Below, one piece after another: positions 7,573 through 16,554 of a stretch of 64,000 nucleotides of DNA. Within the stretch, counting starts at the first letter, position 1; every line of letters starts with the position of its first letter. The stretch is from Alphaproteobacteria bacterium (lineage in GTDB: Bacteria > Pseudomonadota > Alphaproteobacteria > Rhodobacterales > Rhodobacteraceae). A program made the translations under genes and the position numbers. The stretch is taken from contig JAUHZO010000020.1 of NCBI GenBank assembly GCA_030425925.1, positions 20,252-84,251 of the forward strand, given 5' to 3'. The notes below the pieces were generated by a model, which was not told the DNA's origin, did not search any database, and saw nothing but the letters and a program-made list of their open reading frames with translations.

Positions 7573-10230
7573 TTAGACCAGGCGCGGGTTCGGCTTGCCG
7601 CCGTCGATGTCGTATTTCTTGAGTGCCGCTTCGAGGTCCTTGTCACTGACCGACCCTTCGCGCCACAGATCCACCATGGCCGCCGCCGCGATGTGGTTGG
7701 CATCCACCTCGAAAAAGCGCCGCAGGTTCACCCGGCTGTCCGACCGGCCATAGCCGTCCGTGCCCAGCACCGTGTAGCGCCCCGGCACGCAGGGCCGGAT
7801 CTGTTCGGCATAGTTCTTCATGTAGTCGGTCGCGGCGATGAACGGCCCCTTGGCCCCGTCGAACAACTCGGACGCATAGGCCCGGCGCGGTTCGGCAAAC
7901 GGGTTGAGCCGGTTGAACCGCGCCGCGTCCTGACAATCCCGCGCCAGTTCGTTGAACGAGGTGGCCGACCAGATATCGGAGGTCACGCCGAAATCCTCTT
8001 TCAGCATCTCCGCCGCCTGGATCGCCTGCACCAGAATGGTGCCAGAGCCGATCAGGTTGACGTGCTTCTTGCCCGGACGGGCCGTCTTCTGCATCCGGTA
8101 GAGGCCCTTGATGATGCCCTCTTCGGAGCCCATGGGCATTTCGGGATGGCTGTAATTCTCGTTCATCAGGGTCAGGTAGAAATACACGTCCTCCTGATCC
8201 ACGAACATCCGTTTGAGCCCGTGCTGCACGATCACCGCCACTTCGTAGCTGAAGGTCGGATCGTAGCTGATGCAGTTGGGAATGGTGCTGGCAAGGATGT
8301 GGCTGTGCCCGTCTTCGTGCTGCAGGCCTTCGCCGTTCAGCGTGGTGCGCCCCGCCGTACCGCCCAGCATGAAGCCGCGGGCGCGGCTGTCGCCGGCCGC
8401 CCAGGCCAGATCGCCGATCCGCTGGAAGCCGAACATCGAATAGTAGATGTAGAACGGGATCATCGGCACGCCGTGGTTGGAATAGGCCGTCGCCGCCGCG
8501 ATCCAGTCGGCCATGGCGCCGGCTTCGTTGATGCCTTCCTGAAGCACCTGACCGGATTCGGATTCCTTGTAATAGGACATCTGTTCGCGGTCTTCGGGCG
8601 TGTAAAGCTGGCCCTTGGGGTTGTAGATCCCGACCGAGCGGAACAGCCCCTCCATCCCGAAGGTGCGGCTTTCGTCCGGGACGATGGGCACCACGCGGCT
8701 GCCGATCTTCTTGTCCCGCAAAAGCGTGGTCAGGATGCGGACAAAGGCCATCGTGGTGGAAATCTCACGGTCGCCCGTGCTTTGCAGTTCCTTCTTGAAG
8801 GCGTCCAGTTCCGGGATTTCCAGCTTGGGCACCTCGGAATGACGCACGGGGAAGGCCCCGCCCAGCTCACGCCGCCGTTCAGCCAGATAGGCTTTTTGCG
8901 CGTTGTTCAGGCTGACAAAAGGCACATCCTTTTCCAGCTCTTCATCCGTGACCGGGATCTTGAAGCGGTCGCGCATCTGCTTGAGCTGGTCGACCTGCAT
9001 CTTCTTTTGCTGGTGGGTGGTGTTCTGGCCTTCGCCCGCCGAACCCATCCCGTAGCCCTTGACCGTCTTCACGAGGATCACGGTAGGGGTACCTTCGGCC
9101 TTCGTCGCGCGCAGGAAGGCGTTATAGACCTTCTTGGGGTCGTGCCCGCCACGCCGCAGCGCCCAGATCTGGTCGTCGGTCCAGTCTTTCACCAGTTCGG
9201 CGGTTTCGGGGTACTTGCCGAAGAAATGCTTGCGGATATAAGCGCCATCCTTCGACTTGAAGGTCTGATAGTCACCGTCCAGCGTTTCATCCATCAGCTG
9301 GCGCAGCTTGCCGGAGGTGTCCATCTCCAGCAACTCGTCCCAGCCCTTGCCCCACAACAGCTTGATCACGTCCCAGCCGGAGCCGCGGAAATCGCCCTCA
9401 AGCTCCTGCACGATCTTGGAGTTGCCGCGCACCGGGCCGTCAAGGCGCTGCAGGTTGCAGTTGACGACAAAGATCAGGTTGTCGAGCCCCTCGCGCGCGG
9501 CCAGAGCGATGGCACCGAGGCTTTCGGGTTCGTCCATCTCGCCATCGCCGAGGAAGGCCCAGACCTTGCGGTCGCCCATGTCGATATGGCCGCGGTTGTG
9601 CATGTATTTCATGAACCGCGCCTGGTAGATCGCCATCAGCGGGCCAAGACCCATGGAAACCGTCGGGAACTGCCAATACTCCGGCATCAGCCAGGGGTGC
9701 GGGTAGGAGGACAGGCCGCCACCGGCCACCTCGGAGCGGAAGTTCTCCAGCTCTTCGACGCTGATCCGGCCTTCCATGAAGCTACGGGCGTAGATGCCGG
9801 GCACCACGTGGCCCTGGAAGAACACCAGGTCGCCGCCATGGATCGCGCTCTTGGAGCGCCAGAAGTGGTTCAGGCCCACATCGTACAGTGCGGCGGACGA
9901 CGCAAAGGACGCGATGTGGCCACCGTATTCGCTGCTGACCTTGTTGCGCTTGACCACGGTCGCCATGGCATTCCAGCGATTGATGGTGCGGATGCGCCAT
10001 TCCATCTCGTAATCGCCGGGCATGTCCACTTCGTCATCGGGCGAGATGGTGTTCTGATAGGGCGTCGTGGCGCTGAAGGGCAGTTTCGCCCCGGCGGCGC
10101 GGGCCGATTGCACGGCCTTGTCGAGCAGGAAATGCGCGCGGTCGGCACCGTCGCGTTCGATCACATCGTCGATGGCCTCCTGCCATTCCTGCGATTCTGT
10201 CGGGTCAATATCCTGGGGAGTGTCTTTCAT
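7573..10230 (-). CDS. aceE: Pyruvate dehydrogenase E1, homodimeric type
   Basis: This 885-residue enzyme is the single-chain (alpha2) E1: TPP-dependent decarboxylation of pyruvate and acetylation of the E2 lipoyl group. Recognisable segments include VDMPGDYEMEWRIRTINRWN, the TPP/Mg motif GDGEMDEPESLGAIALA, ILVKTVKGYGMG, and the C-terminal DGYGRSDSRVNLRRFFEVD. The length matches E. coli AceE (887). Most alphaproteobacteria use the heterodimeric PdhA/PdhB E1, so this operon resembles the beta/gamma type. It is the first gene of the operon and is preceded by an operator-like palindrome at 10268-10287. Confidence 0.97.
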   Translation of the reverse strand: MKDTPQDIDPTESQEWQEAIDDVIERDGADRAHFLLDKAVQSARAAGAKLPFSATTPYQNTISPDDEVDMPGDYEMEWRIRTINRWNAMATVVKRNKVSSEYGGHIASFASSAALYDVGLNHFWRSKSAIHGGDLVFFQGHVVPGIYARSFMEGRISVEELENFRSEVAGGGLSSYPHPWLMPEYWQFPTVSMGLGPLMAIYQARFMKYMHNRGHIDMGDRKVWAFLGDGEMDEPESLGAIALAAREGLDNLIFVVNCNLQRLDGPVRGNSKIVQELEGDFRGSGWDVIKLLWGKGWDELLEMDTSGKLRQLMDETLDGDYQTFKSKDGAYIRKHFFGKYPETAELVKDWTDDQIWALRRGGHDPKKVYNAFLRATKAEGTPTVILVKTVKGYGMGSAGEGQNTTHQQKKMQVDQLKQMRDRFKIPVTDEELEKDVPFVSLNNAQKAYLAERRRELGGAFPVRHSEVPKLEIPELDAFKKELQSTGDREISTTMAFVRILTTLLRDKKIGSRVVPIVPDESRTFGMEGLFRSVGIYNPKGQLYTPEDREQMSYYKESESGQVLQEGINEAGAMADWIAAATAYSNHGVPMIPFYIYYSMFGFQRIGDLAWAAGDSRARGFMLGGTAGRTTLNGEGLQHEDGHSHILASTIPNCISYDPTFSYEVAVIVQHGLKRMFVDQEDVYFYLTLMNENYSHPEMPMGSEEGIIKGLYRMQKTARPGKKHVNLIGSGTILVQAIQAAEMLKEDFGVTSDIWSATSFNELARDCQDAARFNRLNPFAEPRRAYASELFDGAKGPFIAATDYMKNYAEQIRPCVPGRYTVLGTDGYGRSDSRVNLRRFFEVDANHIAAAAMVDLWREGSVSDKDLEAALKKYDIDGGKPNPRLV

Positions 10231-10267
10231 AGGTCCTCTTCCCTTTGATGCACCGTGCGATGCGAAT

Positions 10268-10287
10268 TTGGTTTACCCCTAAACCAA
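10268..10287. promoter_or_regulatory. Operator-like perfect palindrome upstream of aceE
   Basis: TTGGTTTA-CCCC-TAAACCAA is a perfect 8-bp inverted repeat 38 bases before the aceE ATG (start 10230, minus strand). Its TTGGT...ACCAA outer arms recall GntR-family boxes such as the PdhR box, but the spacing differs. It could be a repressor site controlling the pyruvate dehydrogenase operon. The rest of the 257-bp gap (10231-10487) holds no gene; there is an A/T-rich patch near 10430-10450. Confidence 0.45.
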
Positions 10288-10487
10288 CCAGCCTGGCCTG
10301 CGGAATGCGGCATGGGGTCTACCCACTCCCCGCAATCCGCAACCGGGGGTTCCCAGTGCCCTAACATGCCGATTTCCGCAGCGGCAGCAGGGCGCGGGCA
10401 TAGCGTCCATGCGTCGCGTGCATGGGTTTTGTTTAGCTTTAAGCATTCTTGCGTGACACACCCTGTTCGAGACAGTTCCTTGCACGC

Positions 10488-11423
10488 CTACCCCGTTTCC
10501 GCCGAAACCGACTGCCAGACACGGGCGGCCAGCGCATGGTCGCCAACGGCGATTCCGCGGAACAGGAAAGCCCTTGGCCCGGGTTGCACGGCCAGGTCCC
10601 GCTGCACGAGGTCGGTCAGGTCGGCAGCGATCCGCTCCGGCGGGACCATGGGCTGCGGCATCGAAAGCTCTTGCTCGCGGTCGTCCACAACCACGGTGCC
10701 AAACGCGTCCAGCCCGTCGGGCAACCACGGCTTTGCCGCATCCGTCACGGTGGCGAACGCACCGTCCTTCATCCGGCGCGCATCAAGGAACGGCGCGCCG
10801 GCATAGGTGATCGGCAGCGATGTCACCACGATGTCGGCATCCTCGATCGCTGCCTCGGGGGTTGTCGCCGCTTCGGCCTCGAGCCCCATGTCGCGGGCCA
10901 TGGCGCAGAGCTGGTCGAGGTTCTCGCGACCACGGCCATAGGCCCGGATGCGCTTGAGCGGGTACAAACCCGCGAAAATCTCAAGATGGCTGCGCGCCTG
11001 CACGCCACAGCCCACAAAGCTCATCACCTGAGCGCCCGGATCGGCCAGCGGCCCCGCCGCAAGCGCCGAAAGCCCCGCCGTGCGTACGCCGGTGATCCAC
11101 TCCGCATCCAGCAGCGCCCGGCATTCGCCGGTCTGCGCATCCAGCACCATGATCGCCCCGGTGATCGACGGCAGGCCGCGGCCCGGGTTGTCCGGGCAGA
11201 CCGTTACCGCCTTGACCACCGTCACGTCCGGGGTGCCGCCCGTGGCCAGCGTCGTCATCATGTAGCGCCCGTCGCCGGGCTGGATCACGGATTTGGGCGT
11301 GTTCAGCAGCCGCCCCTCGGCCTTGGCCAGCACGGCGGCGCGAATCGCGGCCACCACCTCGGCCGATGTGATCCCCAACCCCTGCAGCGCCTCATCGTTC
11401 AGAACGCGGGGGGAAAAGGGCAT
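10488..11423 (-). CDS. Ornithine cyclodeaminase / mu-crystallin family protein
   Basis: The 311 residues match the OCD/mu-crystallin NAD(P)-binding family: an N-terminal substrate domain ending in GECRALLDAEWITGVRTAG, followed by a Rossmann segment with VMSFVGCGVQARSHLEIF and DADIVVTSLPITYAGAPF. Members include ornithine cyclodeaminase, alanine dehydrogenase and delta-1-pyrroline-2-carboxylate reductase; the sequence alone does not decide between them. It is the last gene of a run mutL-rmuC-OCD, three bases after rmuC, so it may be cotranscribed although functionally unrelated. Confidence 0.85.
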   Translation of the reverse strand: MPFSPRVLNDEALQGLGITSAEVVAAIRAAVLAKAEGRLLNTPKSVIQPGDGRYMMTTLATGGTPDVTVVKAVTVCPDNPGRGLPSITGAIMVLDAQTGECRALLDAEWITGVRTAGLSALAAGPLADPGAQVMSFVGCGVQARSHLEIFAGLYPLKRIRAYGRGRENLDQLCAMARDMGLEAEAATTPEAAIEDADIVVTSLPITYAGAPFLDARRMKDGAFATVTDAAKPWLPDGLDAFGTVVVDDREQELSMPQPMVPPERIAADLTDLVQRDLAVQPGPRAFLFRGIAVGDHALAARVWQSVSAETG

Positions 11424-11426
11424 GGG

Positions 11427-12596
11427 CTACTCTCCGGGTTTGGTCAGCTTGACAACAGCGTCATCCTCGCGCGCCAATTCCTCGAAGTCAAAGTTATCCA
11501 GCCGCCGCGCCCGTTTCCCGGCCTTGTCGGCGCTGATCTTGATGTCGCTGATATCCTTGGCCGCCTGCCCGAAATGCCGGTCCAGATTGTCCACCCGCGC
11601 GCCCAGGCGCTCCACATCGGTGTTCAGCAGATGCAATTCGCGCCGGATCGCGCTGGCCTGTTCGCGCATGCGCGCATCCTTGAGGATCGCGCGCATGGTG
11701 TTCAGCGTGGCCATGCAAGTGGTGGGCGAAACGATCCAGACGCGGTGGTTGAAACCCTCGCGCACCACTTCGGGGAAGTTGGCGTGCAGTTCGGCATAGA
11801 TTGCCTCGGAGGGCAGGAACATCAGCGCGCCATCGGCGGTTTCGCCTTCGAGGATGTAGCGCTCGGCAATGTCGCGGATGTGCTTGCGCACCGACAGGCG
11901 CAGCTGTTGCGCGGCGCGGGTCAGCTGGTCTTGCGTCTCGGCCCGGCGCAGCGCCTCGTAGCCTTCCAGCGGGAACTTGGCGTCGACGACGATGGGACCC
12001 GGCGGTTTGGGCAGGTGGATCAGACAATCGGCGCGCTTGCCGTTCGACAGGGTGGCCTGCAGCGTGAAACTGCCCGCGGGCAGAGCCTTGGTGACGATGT
12101 CGTTCAGCTGGATCTCGCCAAACGCGCCGCGGGTCTGCTTGTTGGACAGGATGTCCTGCAGGCTGAGCACGTCGCCGGACAGCTTGGTGATGTTTTCCTG
12201 CGCCTTGTCGATCACCTGCAGACGCTGTTGCAACTCGCCCAGGCTGTGCGACGTCCGGCGCGCGGCACCTTGGAGGTTTTCACTCATGCGCTCCTGCACC
12301 TCGGCCAGCCGCCGCTCCATCAGCTGCAGCACGGCGGTCTGGCTTTGCGCCTGCGCTTCCGAGACGTGATGCAACCCGCCCGCCAGCCGCTCCTGCCCGT
12401 CGCTAAGGCCTTGGACACGCTGCCCCAGCTGGCCCAGCTGGTAGGCCAGAGGCTCTGCCAGCCGCGCCGACCGGCCCGCGGCGCGCACGGCGAGGATGAG
12501 CAGGATGAGGAAGAGCAACATCAAAGCCGCTCCGGCCAGCGTCGCCAGAACAGCCGGGTCGTCCAGCGCAAAGCTCTGATTGCCGATCTGGATCAT
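11427..12596 (-). CDS. rmuC: DNA recombination protein RmuC
   Basis: This 389-residue protein has an N-terminal membrane segment ([23 protein letters not shown] is too long to list fully; residues about 14-36), a long coiled coil (residues about 60-150) and the RmuC nuclease-like domain ([68 protein letters not shown]). RmuC limits sequence inversions at short repeats. I start it at the ATG at 12596, which overlaps the mutL stop (ATGA), rather than at 12665, which would run deep into mutL. Confidence 0.92.
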   Translation of the reverse strand: MIQIGNQSFALDDPAVLATLAGAALMLLFLILLILAVRAAGRSARLAEPLAYQLGQLGQRVQGLSDGQERLAGGLHHVSEAQAQSQTAVLQLMERRLAEVQERMSENLQGAARRTSHSLGELQQRLQVIDKAQENITKLSGDVLSLQDILSNKQTRGAFGEIQLNDIVTKALPAGSFTLQATLSNGKRADCLIHLPKPPGPIVVDAKFPLEGYEALRRAETQDQLTRAAQQLRLSVRKHIRDIAERYILEGETADGALMFLPSEAIYAELHANFPEVVREGFNHRVWIVSPTTCMATLNTMRAILKDARMREQASAIRRELHLLNTDVERLGARVDNLDRHFGQAAKDISDIKISADKAGKRARRLDNFDFEELAREDDAVVKLTKPGE

Positions 12597-14428
12597 GTGC
12601 GCCCGAACAGCCGTTCGATATCGGCCAGCTTGAGTTCGACATAGGTGGGGCGGCCATGGTTGCACTGGCCCGAATGCGGCGTCGCCTCCATCTCGCGCAG
12701 GAGCGCGTTCATCTCTTCGGCACGCATCACGCGCCCCGAGCGGATGGAGCCGTGGCAGGCGACGCGGCTGAGGATCGCCTCTATCCGCGTCTGAACGAGC
12801 GCGCTGGTGCCCATGTCGGCCAGTTCGTCGAGGATGTCCCGGATCAGCGCCTCGGCGTTGACTTCGCCCAGAAGCGCGGGGGTTTCGCGCACGGCGATGG
12901 CGCTGCCGCCGAAGGGCTCGATGGTCAGGCCCATGCGGGACAGATCCTCGGCGATGGCAAGCAGGCGGTCGCGGTCATCGGGGGAGAGGTCGACAATTTC
13001 GGGGATCAGCAAGGCCTGCGCGGCCACGCCACTGTCCGCCATCTGGCGTTTGAGTTTTTCATAGACCAGCCGTTCATGCGCGGCGTGCTGATCGACGATG
13101 ACGATGCCGTCGGTCGTCTGGGCGATGATGTAGTTTTCGTGCACCTGCCCGCGGGCCGCGCCCAAAGGAAGGCTGTCGCGCGTCTCGTCGGGCTCTTGCG
13201 TGCCCGCCTCGACACGTCCCGACCAGCTTTCCGCCATGTCCGAAAACCCCGGCGCCTGCGCGGCATACGCCGCTTGCAGGGCCCGGGGCGACGGTCGGTC
13301 CATCTGGTAGACGCGCGGCGTCACCGGCTCCGGCGTCATCGCGCCCAGCGTGGCCCCGGCCACGGTGGATGACGCGCGGTGCCCGGCCTCGGCCAGGGCG
13401 TGCCGCAGGGCCGAGATGATCAGCCCGCGCACCAGCCCCGCATCGCGAAAGCGCACTTCGGACTTGGCCGGGTGCACGTTCACGTCAACAAGGTGCGGGT
13501 CGCAATCGACAAAGAGCGCCGCCGCCGGATACCGGTCGCGGCTGAGGAAATCCGCATAGGCGGCGCGCAGGGCCCCGATCAGCAGCTTGTCCGTCACCGG
13601 GCGGCCGTTGACGAAGAGAGGCTGCGCCGTCGCCGATCCGCGCGAATAGGTGGGCAGGGCGGCATAGCCCGTCAGGCGAAACCCGTCGCGCGAGGCGTCG
13701 ATGGGCAGCGCGTTGTCGGTGAACTCGGCCCCCAGTACCCGCGCCAGCCGCCCGCGCAGCGCATCGAACAGGTCGCCGGTTTCCGGATCGGCGCGGAACT
13801 TCACCTGCTCTGCCCCGCCCGAGACGTCGCGCAGGGTAAAGCCCACCGACGGTTCTGCCATCGCCAGCCGCCGGATCACGTCGGTCACCGCCATGCCCTC
13901 GGCCCGATCGGAGCGCAGGAATTTCAGCCGGGCCGGCGTGGCATAGAACAGGTCGCGCAGCGTCACGACGGTGCCCGCACCCAGCGCGCAGGGTCGCACC
14001 GGACCGGCCTGGCCGCCAGACACCGTGATCTCGGCGGCCTCCTGGCCCGCCGCCCGGCTCTGGATCGTCAGCCGGCCCACGGCGGCCAGCGAGGGCAGCG
14101 CCTCGCCTCGGAACCCGAAGGAATGGATGTCCAAGAGGTCCGAGCCGTCGATCTTGGACGTCGCATGGCGTGACAGCGCCAGCGGCAGGTCCGCCGCGCT
14201 CATGCCGCAGCCATCGTCGGTGATCCGGATCAGCGTCTTGCCGCCATCGGCAATGTCGATCTGGATCCGGCGCGCGCCCGCGTCGATGGCGTTTTCCACC
14301 AGTTCCTTCACCGCCGAAGCGGGGCGTTCCACCACCTCGCCCGCGGCGATGCGATTCACCGCAGCCTCGTCCAGCTGGCGGATCACCGGGGGGCTTTGGG
14401 GGCGGATATTGCGGTCTTGCCGTGTCAT
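12593..14428 (-). CDS. mutL: DNA mismatch repair protein MutL
   Basis: The 611 residues contain the GHKL ATPase motifs ([27 protein letters not shown]) and a C-terminal dimerisation/endonuclease domain with [12 protein letters not shown], which fits DQHA(X)2E(X)4E, plus ACHGSIRSG and [12 protein letters not shown]. That motif means the protein itself nicks the unmethylated or new strand, as in bacteria without MutH. The start at 14428 fits the family N-terminus ([18 protein letters not shown]); an upstream in-frame ATG at 14503 adds an unrelated extension. It heads the run mutL-rmuC-OCD. Confidence 0.96.
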   Translation of the reverse strand: MTRQDRNIRPQSPPVIRQLDEAAVNRIAAGEVVERPASAVKELVENAIDAGARRIQIDIADGGKTLIRITDDGCGMSAADLPLALSRHATSKIDGSDLLDIHSFGFRGEALPSLAAVGRLTIQSRAAGQEAAEITVSGGQAGPVRPCALGAGTVVTLRDLFYATPARLKFLRSDRAEGMAVTDVIRRLAMAEPSVGFTLRDVSGGAEQVKFRADPETGDLFDALRGRLARVLGAEFTDNALPIDASRDGFRLTGYAALPTYSRGSATAQPLFVNGRPVTDKLLIGALRAAYADFLSRDRYPAAALFVDCDPHLVDVNVHPAKSEVRFRDAGLVRGLIISALRHALAEAGHRASSTVAGATLGAMTPEPVTPRVYQMDRPSPRALQAAYAAQAPGFSDMAESWSGRVEAGTQEPDETRDSLPLGAARGQVHENYIIAQTTDGIVIVDQHAAHERLVYEKLKRQMADSGVAAQALLIPEIVDLSPDDRDRLLAIAEDLSRMGLTIEPFGGSAIAVRETPALLGEVNAEALIRDILDELADMGTSALVQTRIEAILSRVACHGSIRSGRVMRAEEMNALLREMEATPHSGQCNHGRPTYVELKLADIERLFGRT

Positions 14429-14607
14429 CGCACAAGACTTAGCAGGGTGCCCGCGATTCTGGAATGGGGGATTGCCACGACCTGCGTGGGCTTCCAGCCA
14501 CATGTCGCAGCGCGGCGAAACAATCGTTAAAATTCTGCGCTTGCAAAGTCACAAAGTTTTATTAACATTTTGATGACAAAGCAGGCAAACCTGCCCAAGG
14601 AGTCATC

Positions 14608-14706
14608 ATGCTGGTCCCTCTGATCACCTACGAAACCATTTCGGCCCTGTATGGCGAGCCGTTCGCCAAGACGTGGTTCCGCCCCGTCTCGCTTGTCAAG
14701 CGCTGA
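14608..14706 (+). CDS. Small ORF, 32 residues, strong ribosome binding site
   Basis: I do not recognise this peptide. It reads MLVPLITYETISALYGEP and ends TWFRPVSLVKR, with no membrane segment or signal peptide. Support for translation is the AAGGAG at 14597-14602, five bases before the ATG, and an A/T-rich leader (about 14521-14580) that contrasts with the GC-rich surroundings. A short hairpin GCAGG-CAAA-CCTGC (14581-14594) lies just before the Shine-Dalgarno. The gene is convergent with puuD and ends exactly next to the puuD stop, so it stands alone. It could also be a leader peptide or chance ORF. Confidence 0.5.
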   Translation: MLVPLITYETISALYGEPFAKTWFRPVSLVKR

Positions 14707-15930
14707 TCACCCGCCCGTCGCGGCCGCGTACCAGGCGCGGATCGCGGCGCGCTCGTCCTCTTCCATCCACGCCAGATTGGCCGGTGGCATGGCGTGGCTG
14801 AGCCCCGATTGCAGGTAGATCGCCCGCGCCTGTTGCGCGATCTGGGCCTCAGTCTCCAGCCGCACGCCCTTGGGCGGCCAGAGCAACCCGTCCCAGGCAG
14901 GCTCGGCCGCGTGACACATGGAACAGCGGCCCAGCACGATGTCATGCACCTCCTGGAACCCGTCCGCCTGCACAAAGCGCAGCGCCGCGCCCTGCGCCTC
15001 TTCCGGGTCGTCGCTGCGGAACATCGGTGCCGTCGACAGGCCCATGATCATCAGGAACAGGATCGTCGTCGCCGCCCAGGTCCACCAAGGCGTGCCCTTG
15101 CGCGCATGCATCGAGTTGAAGAAGTGCCGGATCGTGACCCCCATCAGGAACACCAGGCTGGCGATCAGCCAGGTGTAGTCCGTGGCAAAGGCCAGCGGGT
15201 AATGGTTCGACAGCATCAGGAAGATGACCGGCAGGGTCAGGTAGTTGTTATGGGTCGACCGCTGCTTGGCGATCCGGCCGTATTTGGCATCCGGCGTGCG
15301 CCCCGCGATCAGGTCGGCCACCACGATCTTCTGGTTGGGGATGATGACATGCGCGACGTTGCCCGTCATCAGCGTGGCGGTGAACGCCCCCAGATGCAGC
15401 ATCGCCGCACGGCCGGAAAACACCTGCGTATACCCCCAGGCCATCACCACCAGCACTCCGAACAGCGCCACCATCAGCCAGGTCTGGTCGCTGTCCACGA
15501 AGACCTTGCAGAGCGTGTCATAGATCACCCAGCCCAGGGCCAGCGACAGGACCGAGATCGCGATCGCCTGCCAGGCGGCCAGGTCCATCACGTTGGCGTC
15601 GATCAGGTAGAACTCTGCCCCGAAATAATAGACCACGATCAGCAGGGCAAAGCCCGAAAACCACGTCCAGTAGCTTTCCCATTTGAACCATTTCAGGTCC
15701 GGCGGCATGGCGGCCGGGGCCACGAGGTATTTCTGGATGTGGTAGAACCCGCCGCCATGCACCTGCCATTCCTCGCCATCGGCGCCCGAGGCAAGGTTGC
15801 GGTCGCGGTGCAGGCCCAGATCCAGCGCGATGAAATAGAAGGACGACCCGATCCAGGCAATCGCGGTGATGACATGCAGCCAGCGGATGGCGAATTCGGC
15901 CCAGGCCCCGATTGCGGCAAGATCGTACAT
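14707..15930 (-). CDS. puuD: Urate hydroxylase PuuD (membrane urate oxidase with cytochrome c domain)
   Basis: The protein of 407 residues has about eight transmembrane segments (first: AIRWLHVITAIAWIGSSFYF) and a C-terminal cytochrome c domain with a CxxCH haem site (RCSMCHAAEP, near residue 335) and LAWMEEDERAAIRAWY. This is the arrangement of the PuuD family, in which electrons from urate oxidation to 5-hydroxyisourate go to the respiratory chain rather than to oxygen. No other purine-catabolism gene is next to it here. Confidence 0.9.
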   Translation of the reverse strand: MYDLAAIGAWAEFAIRWLHVITAIAWIGSSFYFIALDLGLHRDRNLASGADGEEWQVHGGGFYHIQKYLVAPAAMPPDLKWFKWESYWTWFSGFALLIVVYYFGAEFYLIDANVMDLAAWQAIAISVLSLALGWVIYDTLCKVFVDSDQTWLMVALFGVLVVMAWGYTQVFSGRAAMLHLGAFTATLMTGNVAHVIIPNQKIVVADLIAGRTPDAKYGRIAKQRSTHNNYLTLPVIFLMLSNHYPLAFATDYTWLIASLVFLMGVTIRHFFNSMHARKGTPWWTWAATTILFLMIMGLSTAPMFRSDDPEEAQGAALRFVQADGFQEVHDIVLGRCSMCHAAEPAWDGLLWPPKGVRLETEAQIAQQARAIYLQSGLSHAMPPANLAWMEEDERAAIRAWYAAATGG

Positions 15931-16095
15931 GCTGTCCCCTTCTCATTGGCCTGCACAGTGACCGGAGCACGCTAGCCCCGCGGGCGCACAAGGAAAAGAT
16001 GGCATTGCCACAGATCCGGCGGAACGCAGGCGGTCCGTTGCATGCAGGAACGCTCTGCGCCATCTTGCGTGCAAACGCAGCGAAGGGAATACGCG

Positions 16096-16470
16096 ATGAA
16101 ATCCGAAATGGTGGGAGCGGCCACGTTCGAAACCTGGACCGTGGACGAGGTCGAGACCGGGCTGAACGCCGGCGAAGTCGTGCTGATCGACGTCCGCACA
16201 CCGCAAGAGTACATGTTCGAACATGTCGAGGGCGCGCTTCTGATGCCCATGACCTTCTTCAACGCCGCCACGCTGCCCGGCCAGTCGGACAAGCGCATCG
16301 TGTTCCATTGCGGATCGGGTGTGCGGTCGGAAAAGGTCTCTCGGGCCGCCATCGAGGCGGGATTTGACCGTATTGCCCATATGGAAGGCGGGTTTGGCGC
16401 GTGGAAAGCGGCCAAGAAGCCGTATATCGGCACCAACATGGCGACGGGCGCGCCACACCGGGTGGGCTGA
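16096..16470 (+). CDS. Rhodanese-like domain protein
   Basis: A single-domain rhodanese of 124 residues: WTVDEVETGLNAGEVVLIDV, then RTPQEYMFEHVEGALLMP, and an active-site loop VFHCGSGVRSEKV with the catalytic Cys. Such proteins carry persulfide sulfur in the cytoplasm. The start at 16096 has GAAGGGAA about 6 bases upstream; an in-frame ATG at 16042 gives an unlikely extension. It is transcribed away from puuD and followed by a large inverted repeat. Confidence 0.88.
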   Translation: MKSEMVGAATFETWTVDEVETGLNAGEVVLIDVRTPQEYMFEHVEGALLMPMTFFNAATLPGQSDKRIVFHCGSGVRSEKVSRAAIEAGFDRIAHMEGGFGAWKAAKKPYIGTNMATGAPHRVG

Positions 16471-16485
16471 CAGGTCCGGACGCGC

Positions 16486-16542
16486 GGTGCGCTGTAGCGC
16501 ACCCTACGGATATGCCGGAGGTAGGGTGCGCGACAGCGCACC
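16486..16542. repeat. REP-like inverted repeat, copy 1
   Basis: Two 22-bp arms, GGTGCGCTGTAGCGCACCCT plus AC (16486-16507) and its inverse (16521-16542), pair with one mismatch over a 13-base loop. Each arm is itself partly palindromic (GTGCGCTGTAGCGCAC). The same element lies at 46744-46801. This copy sits between two convergent genes and may also end transcription. Confidence 0.8.
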
Positions 16543-16554
16543 TTCTCCCTGCAA

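Noticed and set aside
5980..10248. A 1422-codon open frame on the plus strand opposite the pyruvate dehydrogenase genes
   Set aside because: It is antisense to aceE, aceF and part of lpdA, has no recognisable domain, and such frames are expected in GC-rich DNA where the real genes use GC-rich third positions.
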